64,000 bases of DNA, taken from the NCBI GenBank assembly GCA_036381495.1, contig DASVCS010000048.1:11940-75939 (forward strand), given 5' to 3'. Below the pieces are notes generated by a model. The model saw nothing but the letters and a program-made list of their open reading frames with translations. It was not told where the DNA came from and searched no databases. The stretch comes from DASVCS01 sp036381495 (GTDB lineage Bacteria > Gemmatimonadota > Gemmatimonadetes > Longimicrobiales > RSA9). A program made the position numbers and the translations under genes. Shown here piece by piece: positions 33,601 through 41,615 of the stretch. The first letter of the stretch is position 1; every line of letters starts with the position of its first letter.

Positions 33601-34589
33601 GCCGCCAACGCGTAGCGGGACCGATACTCCTCCAGGATCGACTGCGCCTCCTCGAGCCGACGGACCTGGAAAAGACGCTGCCGCAGCGCGCGACCCTCGG
33701 GCAGCCCCTTCGTGTACCAGCCCAGGTGCTTGCGAAACTCGACCATCGCCAACTCCTCGTCCCGCTCGAACGCGATCGCGTTGCGCGCGTGCTCGATCAC
33801 CACCCGAAACCGCTCCTCCACGTCGGGGTCCGGCGGAATCCGCCGCCCATCGAGCGCCGCCCGCGCCTGCGCGAAGATCCACGGCGCACCGTGCGAGCCC
33901 CGCGCAATCATCACCCCCGCACACCCGGTCGCATCCCGCATGCGACGCGCATCTTCGCCCACCAGGACATCGCCGTTGCCGATCACCGGGATCTCCAACG
34001 CATCCACCACCGCCGCGATCTCATCCCAGTTCGCCCGCCCCGAGTACATCTGCGTCCGCGTCCGCGCATGCAACGTCAACGCCCGCGCACCGGCATCCTG
34101 ACACCGCAACGCGATCTCGACCGGATTGCGCTGCTCCTCGCTCCACCCACTCCGGATCTTCACCGTCGTCGGCACCGTCGTCGCACGGTCCACCGCCCGG
34201 ATGATCCGCTCCACCAGATTCAGGTCCTTCAGACACCCCGACCCACCGTTCCGCTTCACCACCTTCTTCACGGGACAGCCGAAGTTGATGTCGACGAAGT
34301 CCGGCTGATACATCTCCTCCACCAGCGCCGCCGCCTCCGCCATCGCCGACGGATCCGCGCCGAAGATCTGCACCCCGATCGGCCGCTCCGCATCATCGAA
34401 ACGCAGGTACCGGTGCGTCCGCTCGCTCCCCCGCCGCACCCCCTCCGCGCTCACGAACTCGCTCACCACCACGTCCGCACCGAACCCCCGGCACAGCCGC
34501 CGGAACGGCGATTCGCTCACCCCCGCTTGCGGCGCGAGATACAGCGGCACGCGCCCGCTCTCCAACAAGACCCACGGATTCCGTTCCAT
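33597..34589 (-). CDS. dusB: tRNA-dihydrouridine synthase, DusB type
   Basis: A 330-residue FMN enzyme reducing uridines in tRNA D-loops. The TIM barrel starts PLYLAPQAGVSESPFRRLCR. The catalytic cysteine lies in DINFGCPVKKVVKRNGGSG, and FMN/RNA motifs follow (TVKIRSGWSEEQRN, LTLHARTRTQMYSGRANWD, IPVIGNGDVLVGEDARRM, MIARGSHGAPWIF). The C-terminal helical domain includes EFRKHLGWYTKGLPEG. The ATG at 34589 has no Shine-Dalgarno. The -10 box TAATTT ends only six bases upstream, so the mRNA is probably leaderless. It is the first gene of the dusB-larB-GGDEF operon. Confidence 0.94.
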   Translation of the reverse strand: MERNPWVLLESGRVPLYLAPQAGVSESPFRRLCRGFGADVVVSEFVSAEGVRRGSERTHRYLRFDDAERPIGVQIFGADPSAMAEAAALVEEMYQPDFVDINFGCPVKKVVKRNGGSGCLKDLNLVERIIRAVDRATTVPTTVKIRSGWSEEQRNPVEIALRCQDAGARALTLHARTRTQMYSGRANWDEIAAVVDALEIPVIGNGDVLVGEDARRMRDATGCAGVMIARGSHGAPWIFAQARAALDGRRIPPDPDVEERFRVVIEHARNAIAFERDEELAMVEFRKHLGWYTKGLPEGRALRQRLFQVRRLEEAQSILEEYRSRYALAA

Positions 34590-34595
34590 TCGCCG

Positions 34596-34624
34596 AAATT
34601 AACCCCCTCCCCCACGGCGATCAA
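34596..34624 (-). promoter_or_regulatory. Promoter of dusB
   Basis: TTGATC (34619-34624), 17 bases, TAATTT (34596-34601) on the minus strand. The expected start coincides with the A of the dusB ATG at 34589. Confidence 0.65.
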
Positions 34625-34639
34625 TCGCTCCGTCCTCTT

Positions 34640-34668
34640 TTGACACCCCCCAGGGCGCCGCTTATCTT
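34640..34668 (+). promoter_or_regulatory. Promoter of the EIIA gene
   Basis: TTGACA (34640-34645), exactly 17 bases, TATCTT (34663-34668). It is divergent from the dusB promoter 15 bases away. The transcript would start near 34675, with a ~39-base leader before the ATG at 34714. Confidence 0.8.
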
Positions 34669-34713
34669 CTCCCCGCCCGATCCGGTCACGGGACACGGAA
34701 CCTGGAGGGACGC

Positions 34714-35163
34714 ATGGAATTGCGGGATTTTTTCAATAGAGAAGCCATCAACCTCAATCTCAAGGGAGAGACCAAGGACGAGATCCTCAAGGAACTCATC
34801 GGGCTGCTCGGGCTCGATGAGAAGAGCGAGGGGATCCTCTTCAAGATGCTGAAGCGGCGGGAGAACCTCGGTTCGACGGGGATCGGCCGCGGGATCGCGA
34901 TCCCCCACTGTCGCTCGCTCGTCGTGCATCGTCTGCGGGTCGCGTTCGGGCGCAAGCCGAACGGCGTCGATTTCGACGCGATCGACCGCCAGCCGGTGCG
35001 CTTTTTCTTCCTGATCGTCGCGCCGCCGCTGGAAGTGAGCAACCAGTATCTTCCGGTGTTGGGGAAGATCGCGCAGTTCGCGAAGGAGCCCGAGGTGGTG
35101 GAGCGCCTCGAGGCGGTGCAGACGCCGGACGAGTTCCTGGAGCTGCTCGAAACGCAGGGTTGA
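34714..35163 (+). CDS. PTS EIIA component, fructose/nitrogen (PtsN) type
   Basis: A 149-residue PTS_EIIA type-2 domain. The phosphorylated histidine is His65 in GRGIAIPHCRS, with the preceding loop RRENLGSTGIG and the later VDFDAIDRQPVRFFFLIVAP and LPVLGKIAQFAKEPEVVERL. No EIIB or EIIC of the fructose type is nearby, so it fits the regulatory PtsN class taking phosphate from EI/HPr, which are encoded 7 kb away. ATG at 34714 follows TGGAGGGACGC. The zinc-ribbon gene lies 138 bases downstream on the same strand. Confidence 0.9.
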   Translation: MELRDFFNREAINLNLKGETKDEILKELIGLLGLDEKSEGILFKMLKRRENLGSTGIGRGIAIPHCRSLVVHRLRVAFGRKPNGVDFDAIDRQPVRFFFLIVAPPLEVSNQYLPVLGKIAQFAKEPEVVERLEAVQTPDEFLELLETQG

Positions 35164-35301
35164 CCCCGAAGTCGTGGGCGCGCGGTGTGTCTCGATGCGC
35201 GTCCCGGTTGCCGTCCCGATCCCGAACCGGCCCGAGCCCCGGGCGGGGTCGCGGTCGTCGTGCGAAGCGGCTCGGGTGAACCGATGAGGAACAGGACTTC
35301 G

Positions 35302-35661
35302 ATGCATCCCCAGCTCGAGATTCTCCTTCAGATCCAGGATCTCAAGGCCCAACGGCGCGAATTGACTGCCGGCGGGGACGAGCACCGGATCGAAGAGAAG
35401 GAATTTCATATCAATGTCGAAGAGGCGCTGGCGCGCCTCGATGCGAAGGCGGCGGAACTGGAGGCCGAGCTCACCCCGGCGGTCCGGCGGCGCTACGAAC
35501 AGGTCTCCGGCGGCCGCGACCGCGCGGTCGTGCCGGTGATCAACGGCACGTGCTACGGCTGTTTCGTTTCGCTCCCGACGGCACGGGTCTCCGAGTTGAT
35601 CCGCAACGACGAGATCCACCACTGTGACAACTGCGGCTGCTTTCTCTATGGAGTGAGGTGA
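35302..35661 (+). CDS. C4-type zinc-ribbon protein, short CT398-like
   Basis: A 119-residue protein with an N-terminal helical region (PQLEILLQIQDLKAQRRELT) and a C-terminal zinc ribbon: VINGTCYGCFVSLPTARVSE followed by HHCDNCGCFLYG, i.e. CxxC and CxxC. The longer CT398/zf-RING_7 proteins have ~240 residues with an extended coiled coil; here the coiled coil is about half as long. The role may be in RNA or flagellar-type export chaperoning by analogy, but is unknown. Two in-frame ATGs exist (35284 and 35302). The second gives the family-typical start MHPQLEIL. Confidence 0.75.
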   Translation: MHPQLEILLQIQDLKAQRRELTAGGDEHRIEEKEFHINVEEALARLDAKAAELEAELTPAVRRRYEQVSGGRDRAVVPVINGTCYGCFVSLPTARVSELIRNDEIHHCDNCGCFLYGVR

Positions 35662-35728
35662 GGCGGGAAACCCTGGGCGTGTGGCCGGGTGGCGGAGTCG
35701 GGCGGCTTCGCGCGAGGCCGGAAGCTCG

Positions 35729-36178
35729 CTACTTGGCCACGACCATTTTTCGGACCTCGCTCTCGCCGTTGACGATGAGCTGGAGGTAATAGATCCCGGA
35801 CGCGACTTCCCTGCCGTCCCGATCCCGGCCATCCCAGAACGCCTCCTTCGGTCCTGGCGCGGTATAGGGCAGGGCGAGCACCGGCACGCCGTTACCCAGC
35901 GGGTGGTGGAGTGCCGTCGGGATCGCCACCAACTGCTGGAGCACGTTGTAGACGCGCAACGTGACGCGTGCAGGCCGACCCGAAGCGAACAGCGCCTCAT
36001 CGAGCACGAAGCGGATGCGCGTGCTCGGGTTGAACGGGTTCGGATAGTTCTGCTCCAACCGGAAACCGCGCTCCCGGCCCTCAGAGGTTGGGCCGCCTCC
36101 CGCATCCTGGCCATACAGCGGCACGGAAAGGATACCGAGCGCGAGGAGGATGACACCGACGCTGCAGCGGCGTCTCAT
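35729..36178 (-). CDS. Exported mini-protein with a FlgD-like/T9SS sorting domain
   Basis: A 149-residue protein: signal peptide CSVGVILLALGILSVPLYGQ, ~15 linker residues, then one C-terminal domain. The domain starts FRLEQNYPNPFNPSTRIRF and ends FWDGRDRDGREVASGIYYLQ with a final strand ESEVRKMVVAK. This is the FCB-group C-terminal sorting/FlgD-Ig domain usually attached to large secreted enzymes; here there is no cargo. ATG 36178 has GGAGGTGACG upstream, and a TTGACC-N17-TATCAT promoter lies at 36279-36307. It may be a surface adaptor, a decoy, or the remnant of a shortened secreted protein. Confidence 0.85.
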   Translation of the reverse strand: MRRRCSVGVILLALGILSVPLYGQDAGGGPTSEGRERGFRLEQNYPNPFNPSTRIRFVLDEALFASGRPARVTLRVYNVLQQLVAIPTALHHPLGNGVPVLALPYTAPGPKEAFWDGRDRDGREVASGIYYLQLIVNGESEVRKMVVAK

Positions 36179-36278
36179 CGTCACCTCCGCACAGAGATGC
36201 TGCACTGTGCTGTAGCCGTGTTGCGATGGCCCTCCAAACGAAACGGACCGAATCCCGCCTCCCACCACCCCGGATCCG

Positions 36279-36307
36279 ATGATACGTTCTCGGAGGGGCG
36301 GGGTCAA
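36279..36307 (-). promoter_or_regulatory. Promoter of the sorting-domain protein
   Basis: TTGACC (36302-36307), 17 bases, TATCAT (36279-36284) on the minus strand, predicting a ~94-base leader before the ATG at 36178. Confidence 0.75.
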
Positions 36308-36373
36308 GACGTGATGCGTGTCCGTGGGCGGGGGGCGCAAAGATCGGACCGCGCACCGCGGTCGTGCGGGCGG

Positions 36374-38278
36374 TCAGTCCGCCACGGCGCGTTCATCGCC
36401 GCGGCGATGGGTGATGCCGCCGCGGTCGAGGAATTCGAGGATGGGGATCAGGAATTTGCGGGAGAGTGGCAGCACGGCCCGGAAATCGGCGGGGGTGAGG
36501 CCGTCCCGGCCGGCCAGCTCGCGACGCACGGTGGCGATGACCCCGTCGATGACGGCGCGCGTGAAGTAGAGTTCCGGGGTGACGGCGACGATGGCGTCCT
36601 CGTGTTCGAGGAGTTTGAGGAGCGTGCGGAAGTCCGGGTGCGCGCGCAGCTCGTCCGGGAGCTCGGCGATCGGGGGCGGCGTGAGGCCGGCGGCGTCGAG
36701 GGTGTCGAGGAGGCGGTCGCGGATGCGTCGTTGGTCGTCGGAGAGGCGCGGAGCGTGGCCGGCGCGCGCGACGAGGCCGCCGCGGCTGACGATGGCGCCG
36801 TCGGCGAGGAGCCCCGCGAGGGCCCACTCACCGAGTTCGCGAGCGGTCGTTGCGGGGAGCGTCCTCCGCAGCTCTTCGCGGTCCATGCCGGGGCGCAACG
36901 GCTGGGCCGTGTGGAACGCCTCGAGCCCGGCGAGCAGTCGGGTGCGGGTCTCGGAGGCGATGTCCGCGGCGAACGCGCGCTCGCCGACGCGGACGAGCGT
37001 GGTGCCCTCGAGCGCGGCGAGTGCGGCCTCGATCTCGTGCGGCGGATGCGGCGTGTCCGTGGGGAGCCGGGCGATGGCCGCGCCGCGGGGTCCGGCCGCG
37101 CGGCAGAGCGCGGTCACGGCGTCGGCCGCGGGCTGTGTGATCACGGCGTCGAGGACCGCCGCGTCGGCGGGACCGAGTCGTTTGCGCTTGTCGGCCGTCG
37201 GCTCGGCGATGATGCCGCCGCCGATGGTCGTGACGGGCGAGTAGGATCGGATCACGAAGCGGTCGCCCGCGCGGGCGACGACGGGGGCTTCCAGGCGCAG
37301 TTGCGCCCACGCCGCTGCGCCCGGCCCCAGCTCGGCGCCGGCGCCGGTCTCATCGAGCAGCATCACCCGGGCCATGACCTCGGCGGTCCCGAGATGGAAG
37401 CGGACGCGCTGGCGTGTGCGCAGGCGCCAGCCGGTGTCCCGGAGAAGACTGACGCGCGCGGTGAGCATGCGTGTGGCTTGCCAGGCGCCGTCGCCGACGA
37501 GCACGCTGCCGCGGCGGATCCGGTCCCGGTCCGCGCCGCCGAGCGCGAGTGCGGCACGTTGGCCGGCCTCGGCGGTGTCCGTTTCACGGCCGTGGAGTTG
37601 GATGCCGCGCACGCGCGCGACGGCCCCTTCCGGCAGCACGCCGACCGTCTGCTCGCGGGCGATGCGGCCGCTCCAGATCGTGCCGGTCACCACGGTACCC
37701 GTGCCCCGCACCGTGAAGACGCGGTCGACGGGCAGGCGGAAGAGATCCTCGGCGGCGCGCTGGCGCACCGCGCTGGCCGCGTCGCGCAGCGCTTCGCGCA
37801 GCGCATCCAGCCCCTCGCCCGTTTCGGCCGAGACCGGGATGACCGGCGCCGTGGCGAAGGGCGTGTCTCGCAGTCGCTCACGGATCTCCTCGACCACCAG
37901 CCCGAGCCAGTCGCGCTCGACCAGGTCCGTCTTGGTGACGGCGACGACACCGCCACGGACGCCGAGCAACTCGACGATCGCGAGGTGTTCGCGCGTCTGG
38001 GGCATGACCCCCTCGTCCGCCGCCACGACGAGCATGACGAGGTCGATCCCGGTCGCGCCCGCGAGCATGTTGCGGATGAACCCCTCGTGACCGGGAACGT
38101 CCACCACGCCCAACTCGATGCCGCCTTCGAGCGCGAGCTTCGCGAAGCCCAGGTCGATCGTGATCCCCCGACGTTTTTCCTCCGCCAGCCGGTCGGTGTC
38201 GACGCCGGTCAGCGCCTGGACGAGCCGGGTCTTGCCGTGATCGATGTGCCCCGCGGTCCCGAGGATCAGCCGGCGCAT
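36374..38278 (-). CDS. selB: Selenocysteine-specific elongation factor SelB
   Basis: A 634-residue GTPase that delivers Sec-tRNA to UGA codons marked by a SECIS hairpin. The G domain has GTAGHIDHGKTRLVQALTGV (with Arg where Thr is more usual at the end of G1), the switch RGITIDLGFA, VDVPGHEGFIRNMLAGATGI and VTKTDLVERD. EF-Tu-like domains 2 and 3 follow (DRVFTVRGTGTVVTGTIWSG), and the C-terminal ~250 residues form the winged-helix SECIS-binding part, ending SRKFLIPILEFLDRGGITHR. Its ATG lies 13 bases inside the end of recO. SelA, SelD and tRNA-Sec are not in the window, but the gene implies the organism decodes selenocysteine. Confidence 0.95.
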   Translation of the reverse strand: MRRLILGTAGHIDHGKTRLVQALTGVDTDRLAEEKRRGITIDLGFAKLALEGGIELGVVDVPGHEGFIRNMLAGATGIDLVMLVVAADEGVMPQTREHLAIVELLGVRGGVVAVTKTDLVERDWLGLVVEEIRERLRDTPFATAPVIPVSAETGEGLDALREALRDAASAVRQRAAEDLFRLPVDRVFTVRGTGTVVTGTIWSGRIAREQTVGVLPEGAVARVRGIQLHGRETDTAEAGQRAALALGGADRDRIRRGSVLVGDGAWQATRMLTARVSLLRDTGWRLRTRQRVRFHLGTAEVMARVMLLDETGAGAELGPGAAAWAQLRLEAPVVARAGDRFVIRSYSPVTTIGGGIIAEPTADKRKRLGPADAAVLDAVITQPAADAVTALCRAAGPRGAAIARLPTDTPHPPHEIEAALAALEGTTLVRVGERAFAADIASETRTRLLAGLEAFHTAQPLRPGMDREELRRTLPATTARELGEWALAGLLADGAIVSRGGLVARAGHAPRLSDDQRRIRDRLLDTLDAAGLTPPPIAELPDELRAHPDFRTLLKLLEHEDAIVAVTPELYFTRAVIDGVIATVRRELAGRDGLTPADFRAVLPLSRKFLIPILEFLDRGGITHRRGDERAVAD

Positions 38279-39033
38279 GCCCGTCGTTCGATGGCTTCAG
38301 AGAGGAATTCGAGTGAGCGCAGCGAGCCGCCTTCGAGGACGTGATGCGCGAGGAACCGGGAAAGGAGCGCCCAGTGCGCCGCGGTCCGTTCCGGCGCGGC
38401 CGGCTCGCCGCGGCAGAAGCACAGGAGCGCCATGCGCGCGTGGCCGGGGAGTGACCGCCCCTGCTCGGGGCCGAGCGCGGGTGCGCACGCGCCGCACCGG
38501 ACAGTGCCCGCGGCGTAGTCGAAGACCGCCGGCTCGGCGGCATCGAGGGTCCGGCCGCAGCCCGAGCACGTCTCGAGCGCGGGGGCGAAGCCCAGCCGCG
38601 CGATCATGGCCCACGCCTCGCCCAGCGCCACGGCCTCGAGTCGGGCCGGCTCCGCCGCTTCCAGGCGCATGAGCGCGCCCCGCAACTGCGTGAAGCGACC
38701 GATGTCCGCCTCCTCGCTCGCCGTGCGGAGCACCAGCTCGGCGAGGAGCGAAGCCGCGCCGAACCGGACCAGATCCCGGCCGAGCGCCTGGCCGCTGTGG
38801 CCGAGCTCGAACGCGCTCAGTGTCTGGAGCTCCCGGCCATCCTTGAGGTACAGTGTGGCGGTGCCGACGGAGAACGGCTCGAGCACGCCGCCGTACCGGC
38901 TGCGCGGGCGCAGTGCGCCGCGGGCGATGGCCGAGCGCACGCCGTGCGTCCGCGTGAGCAGGCGGAGAATCTTGCTGGTTTCGCTGTAGGCGAAGGTCTG
39001 GAGGATGATCGCCTCAGTGCTGATCAGCGGCAT
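38266..39033 (-). CDS. recO: DNA repair protein RecO
   Basis: A 255-residue recombination mediator that loads RecA with RecR. The N-terminal OB domain reads TEAIILQTFAYSETSKILRL and RSAIARGALRPRSRYGGVLE. A C-terminal helical domain carries a zinc finger, CSGCGRTLDAAEPAVF with CGAC. Length fits the family. ATG at 39033 lies inside the preceding gene (20-base overlap), and its own stop lies inside selB, so translation is coupled in the order nuclease, regulatory-domain protein, recO, selB. Confidence 0.93.
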   Translation of the reverse strand: MPLISTEAIILQTFAYSETSKILRLLTRTHGVRSAIARGALRPRSRYGGVLEPFSVGTATLYLKDGRELQTLSAFELGHSGQALGRDLVRFGAASLLAELVLRTASEEADIGRFTQLRGALMRLEAAEPARLEAVALGEAWAMIARLGFAPALETCSGCGRTLDAAEPAVFDYAAGTVRCGACAPALGPEQGRSLPGHARMALLCFCRGEPAAPERTAAHWALLSRFLAHHVLEGGSLRSLEFLSEAIERRACAG

Positions 39034-39667
39034 GGGCGGCGACGGTCCCGGTGATCGTGCGGAGCCGCGCGCGGAGCGCGGCGCGCTCGGCGTGGTCCTC
39101 GTCCGCGCCTCCGGGCGCCCGGGCGGCGCTCCGTTCCTCGAGCTCGGCGAGGGCGAGGAGCAGCGAACGGGCCGCGTACGCCCGGCCGGCCGGCAGTAGC
39201 GGGCGGGCGACGACCCAGAGCGCCGCGAGCCCGATCGGCACGGCCACCCACCACGGGAGCGGACGGGGCGCCGCGCCCCCCGGCACCGCCGGCCCGGCCG
39301 CGATGCCGGCGTCCGCGCGGACCGCGATGACGTAGTCGGACGGCACGCCATCGGACTTCCGGAACGGCACGCCCATGTAGAGCTTGCCGTCGAAGCGCGT
39401 GGCGGCGAAGAAGACGCCGTCCGCGGCCGTGCCCGGCGGGATCCGGACCTCGAAGCTTCCGTCCGGGCCGGCGATCGCGCGTCCCACCTCGGCGCCCCCG
39501 GCCGTCGGCGAGACGTGGTGCAGCGCCACGGCCGCGCCCGCGACCGGCAGGCCCTCGGGCCCGATCACCCGGCCGCGGAGCACGTCCTCGCTCTGGCCCG
39601 CGGCAACCGTCGTCGAGCAGAGGATCGCCGCTGCGGCGAGCGAGCCGCCGACCCGTCCGAGCCTCAC
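39014..39667 (-). CDS. Exported protein with a carboxypeptidase-regulatory-like domain
   Basis: A 217-residue protein with a signal peptide (LAAAAILCSTTVAAGQ), then a CarboxypepD_reg-like beta sandwich (LRGRVIGPEGLPVAGAAVAL, GPDGSFEVRIPPGTAADGVF), a Gly/Pro linker, one membrane helix (WWVAVPIGLAALWVVARPLL), and a charged Ala/Arg-rich cytoplasmic tail of ~60 residues. This domain stabilises or anchors surface complexes; the tail has no known fold. The start is GTG at 39667, overlapping the nuclease stop as GTGA. It sits between a nuclease gene and recO, which gives no functional hint. Confidence 0.75.
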   Translation of the reverse strand: MRLGRVGGSLAAAAILCSTTVAAGQSEDVLRGRVIGPEGLPVAGAAVALHHVSPTAGGAEVGRAIAGPDGSFEVRIPPGTAADGVFFAATRFDGKLYMGVPFRKSDGVPSDYVIAVRADAGIAAGPAVPGGAAPRPLPWWVAVPIGLAALWVVARPLLPAGRAYAARSLLLALAELEERSAARAPGGADEDHAERAALRARLRTITGTVAAHAADQH

Positions 39668-40191
39668 GGATTGAATCTCCCGAAGTCCTCCGGGTTCAGG
39701 CGCCGGAGATACTCCTTCAGCTCTTCGGCCCGGAGGCCGCCCTCCTCCTCCGCGGTGGCCGGCGGGGTCCCGGGCTCGAACTCGGACTCCTCCGCGATCT
39801 CGATCGTGTTGACTTCCAGCAGGTCATCACTCGTGTAGATGGTCACGCCCATCCGCAACGCGATCGCGATCGAGTCCGACGGCCGCGCGTCCACGCTGAA
39901 GACCTCGGATCCGCGCTGGATGATCAGCTCCGCGAAGTACGTGTTGTCGACGACCTTCGTGATCAGCACCCGCTTCAGCGACGCACCCAGGCCGCCGATC
40001 AGCGAGGCGAAGAGATCGTGCGTGAGCGGACGCGAAAACTTCATCCCCGCCAGCTCCATGGCGATCGCGCTCGCCTCGCTCGGTCCGATCCAGATCGGCA
40101 GCACCCGGTTCCCATCCTTCTCCTGGAGAATGACCACCGGCGTGTTCGACGTCCGATCGAGACCGAGACTCTGGACCCTGACTTCAACCAT
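39664..40191 (-). CDS. Bifunctional nuclease family protein (DUF151)
   Basis: A 175-residue protein of the BFN/DUF151 family: MVEVRVQSLGLDRTSNTPVV then ILQEKDGNRVLPIWIGPSEA and SAIAMELAG, followed by LTHDLFASLIGGLGASLKRV and SVDARPSDSIAIALRMGVTI. Some members have DNase and RNase activity; others have roles in stress or pathogenesis. The C-terminal ~40 residues are acidic, resembling a UVR-like extension (LRAEELKEYLRRLNPEDFGR). ATG 40191 follows GGAGG by six bases. It is preceded by metK on the same strand with a 117-base gap. Confidence 0.87.
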   Translation of the reverse strand: MVEVRVQSLGLDRTSNTPVVILQEKDGNRVLPIWIGPSEASAIAMELAGMKFSRPLTHDLFASLIGGLGASLKRVLITKVVDNTYFAELIIQRGSEVFSVDARPSDSIAIALRMGVTIYTSDDLLEVNTIEIAEESEFEPGTPPATAEEEGGLRAEELKEYLRRLNPEDFGRFNP

Positions 40192-40308
40192 TCGAGGCCT
40201 CCACCCCGGCCAGGACTCGGGGGTGATGATTCGGTGTCGCCGGCGTCCCGGCGCCACGCTCTCCGGCGCCATCCCTACCCCGGTAGCCCGCGCGCGGATC
40301 CGACCCGC

Positions 40309-41484
40309 TCACGCGCCCACCGCCGCGCGGAGCGCATCGGCCGGTTCCGTGCTCTCCCAGGGGAAGAATTCCAGTTCACGTCCACCCACCCGCTGGGTGA
40401 AGGGCGAGCGGCCGAAATGTCCGTAGACGGCGGTGGGCCGGTAGATCGGCGTGCGGAGGTTCAGGCGCTCGATGAGCGCGGCGGGCCGGAAGTCGAAGAC
40501 CTCCCGCACCGCAGCCTCGATCGCGGCCTCGGGCACGCGCGCCGTGCCGAATCCGTCCACGTGGATCGCCACCGGCTCGGCCACGCCGATCGCATAGGCG
40601 AGCGAGACCTCGCAGCGCCGCGCGAGCCCCGCCGCAACCACGTTCTTCGCCGCCCACCGCGCCGCGTACGCCGCCGAACGGTCCACCTTCGAGGGATCCT
40701 TCCCACTGAACGCGCCGCCCCCGTGCCGCGCCGCCCCGCCGTACGTGTCCACGATGATCTTGCGACCCGTCAGTCCCGTGTCTCCATGTGGACCGCCGAT
40801 GACGAACCGTCCGGTCGGATTCACGTGGAAGGTGCAGCGCGCGGGATCGAAGAGCTCCGGCGGCATGACCGGCGTGATGACGTCGTCGATCACCGCGTCG
40901 CGGACGTCGGCCAGCGACACCTCCGGCGCGTGCTGCGCACTGACGACGACGGTGTCGACCCGAACGGGCCGGTCGTCTTCGTAGACGACGCTCACCTGCG
41001 CCTTCCCATCCGGTCGCAGCCACCAGAGTCGGCCATCGTGCCGCAACGCGGCCAGGCGCTGCGTGATCCGGTGGGCCAGCACGATCGGCGCCGGCATGAG
41101 CTCCGGCGTCTCATCCACGGCGTAGCCGAACATCATACCCTGGTCGCCGGCGCCGCCGATGTCCACGCCCCGCGCGATGTCGGGCGACTGGCGACCGATG
41201 GCGACCAGCACGCCGCACGTCTCGGCATCCAGGCCGTAGCTCGAATCCGTGTAGCCGATCGAGCGGATCGTGCTGCGGACGAGCGGCGGCACGTCGACGA
41301 AGGCGTCCGTCGTCAGCTCGCCGGCGATCAGCACGAGCCCGGTGGTCACGAGCGCCTCGCACGCCACGCGGCCGGCGGGGTCGTTCTCGAGCACGGCATC
41401 CAGGATGGCGTCGCTGAGTTGATCCGCGATCTTGTCGGGGTGGCCTTCCGTGACCGATTCCGAGGTGTAGAGGCGCTGCCTCAA
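40309..41484 (-). CDS. metK: S-adenosylmethionine synthetase
   Basis: A 391-residue enzyme making S-adenosylmethionine from methionine and ATP. Family motifs: TSESVTEGHPDKIADQLSDA, the hexapeptide GAGDQGMMFGYA, and the P-loop-like GGGAFSGKDPSKVDRSAAYA. Length is normal. The start is TTG at 41484, with GGGAGC eight bases upstream that can be buried in a 7-bp hairpin (41488-41516). A promoter TTGACC-N18-TAACTT lies 34 bases before the start. A 6-codon frame (MNGSRG) upstream ends in a TGA that overlaps the TTG. No SAM riboswitch was recognised. Confidence 0.97.
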   Translation of the reverse strand: MRQRLYTSESVTEGHPDKIADQLSDAILDAVLENDPAGRVACEALVTTGLVLIAGELTTDAFVDVPPLVRSTIRSIGYTDSSYGLDAETCGVLVAIGRQSPDIARGVDIGGAGDQGMMFGYAVDETPELMPAPIVLAHRITQRLAALRHDGRLWWLRPDGKAQVSVVYEDDRPVRVDTVVVSAQHAPEVSLADVRDAVIDDVITPVMPPELFDPARCTFHVNPTGRFVIGGPHGDTGLTGRKIIVDTYGGAARHGGGAFSGKDPSKVDRSAAYAARWAAKNVVAAGLARRCEVSLAYAIGVAEPVAIHVDGFGTARVPEAAIEAAVREVFDFRPAALIERLNLRTPIYRPTAVYGHFGRSPFTQRVGGRELEFFPWESTEPADALRAAVGA

Positions 41485-41487
41485 CCG

Positions 41488-41547
41488 CGGCTCCCGTTCA
41501 TTCGTTCGAGGAGCCGGAAGTTAGGCGCCGCGCGCGTGGCGGGTCAA
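41488..41547 (-). promoter_or_regulatory. metK promoter and hairpin over its ribosome-binding site
   Basis: Minus strand: TTGACC (41542-41547), 18 bases, TAACTT (41518-41523). In the leader, CGGCTCC (41510-41516) pairs perfectly with GGAGCCG (41488-41494), which contains the likely Shine-Dalgarno, across a 15-base loop. Confidence 0.55.
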
Positions 41548-41615
41548 GTCCGGGCGATCCGGCACCGCGACTCGGGCGCGTGGCGCCGTACGGCACCCGC
41601 CGACCGGTGCGACGC

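Noticed and set aside
35681..38344. 887-codon plus-strand open frame opposite selB
   Set aside because: No start signal or domain; composition is that of an antisense shadow of a GC-rich gene.
41485..41615. SAM riboswitch before metK
   Set aside because: The predicted leader is ~35 bases and no known SAM aptamer core is visible; only a small hairpin remains.
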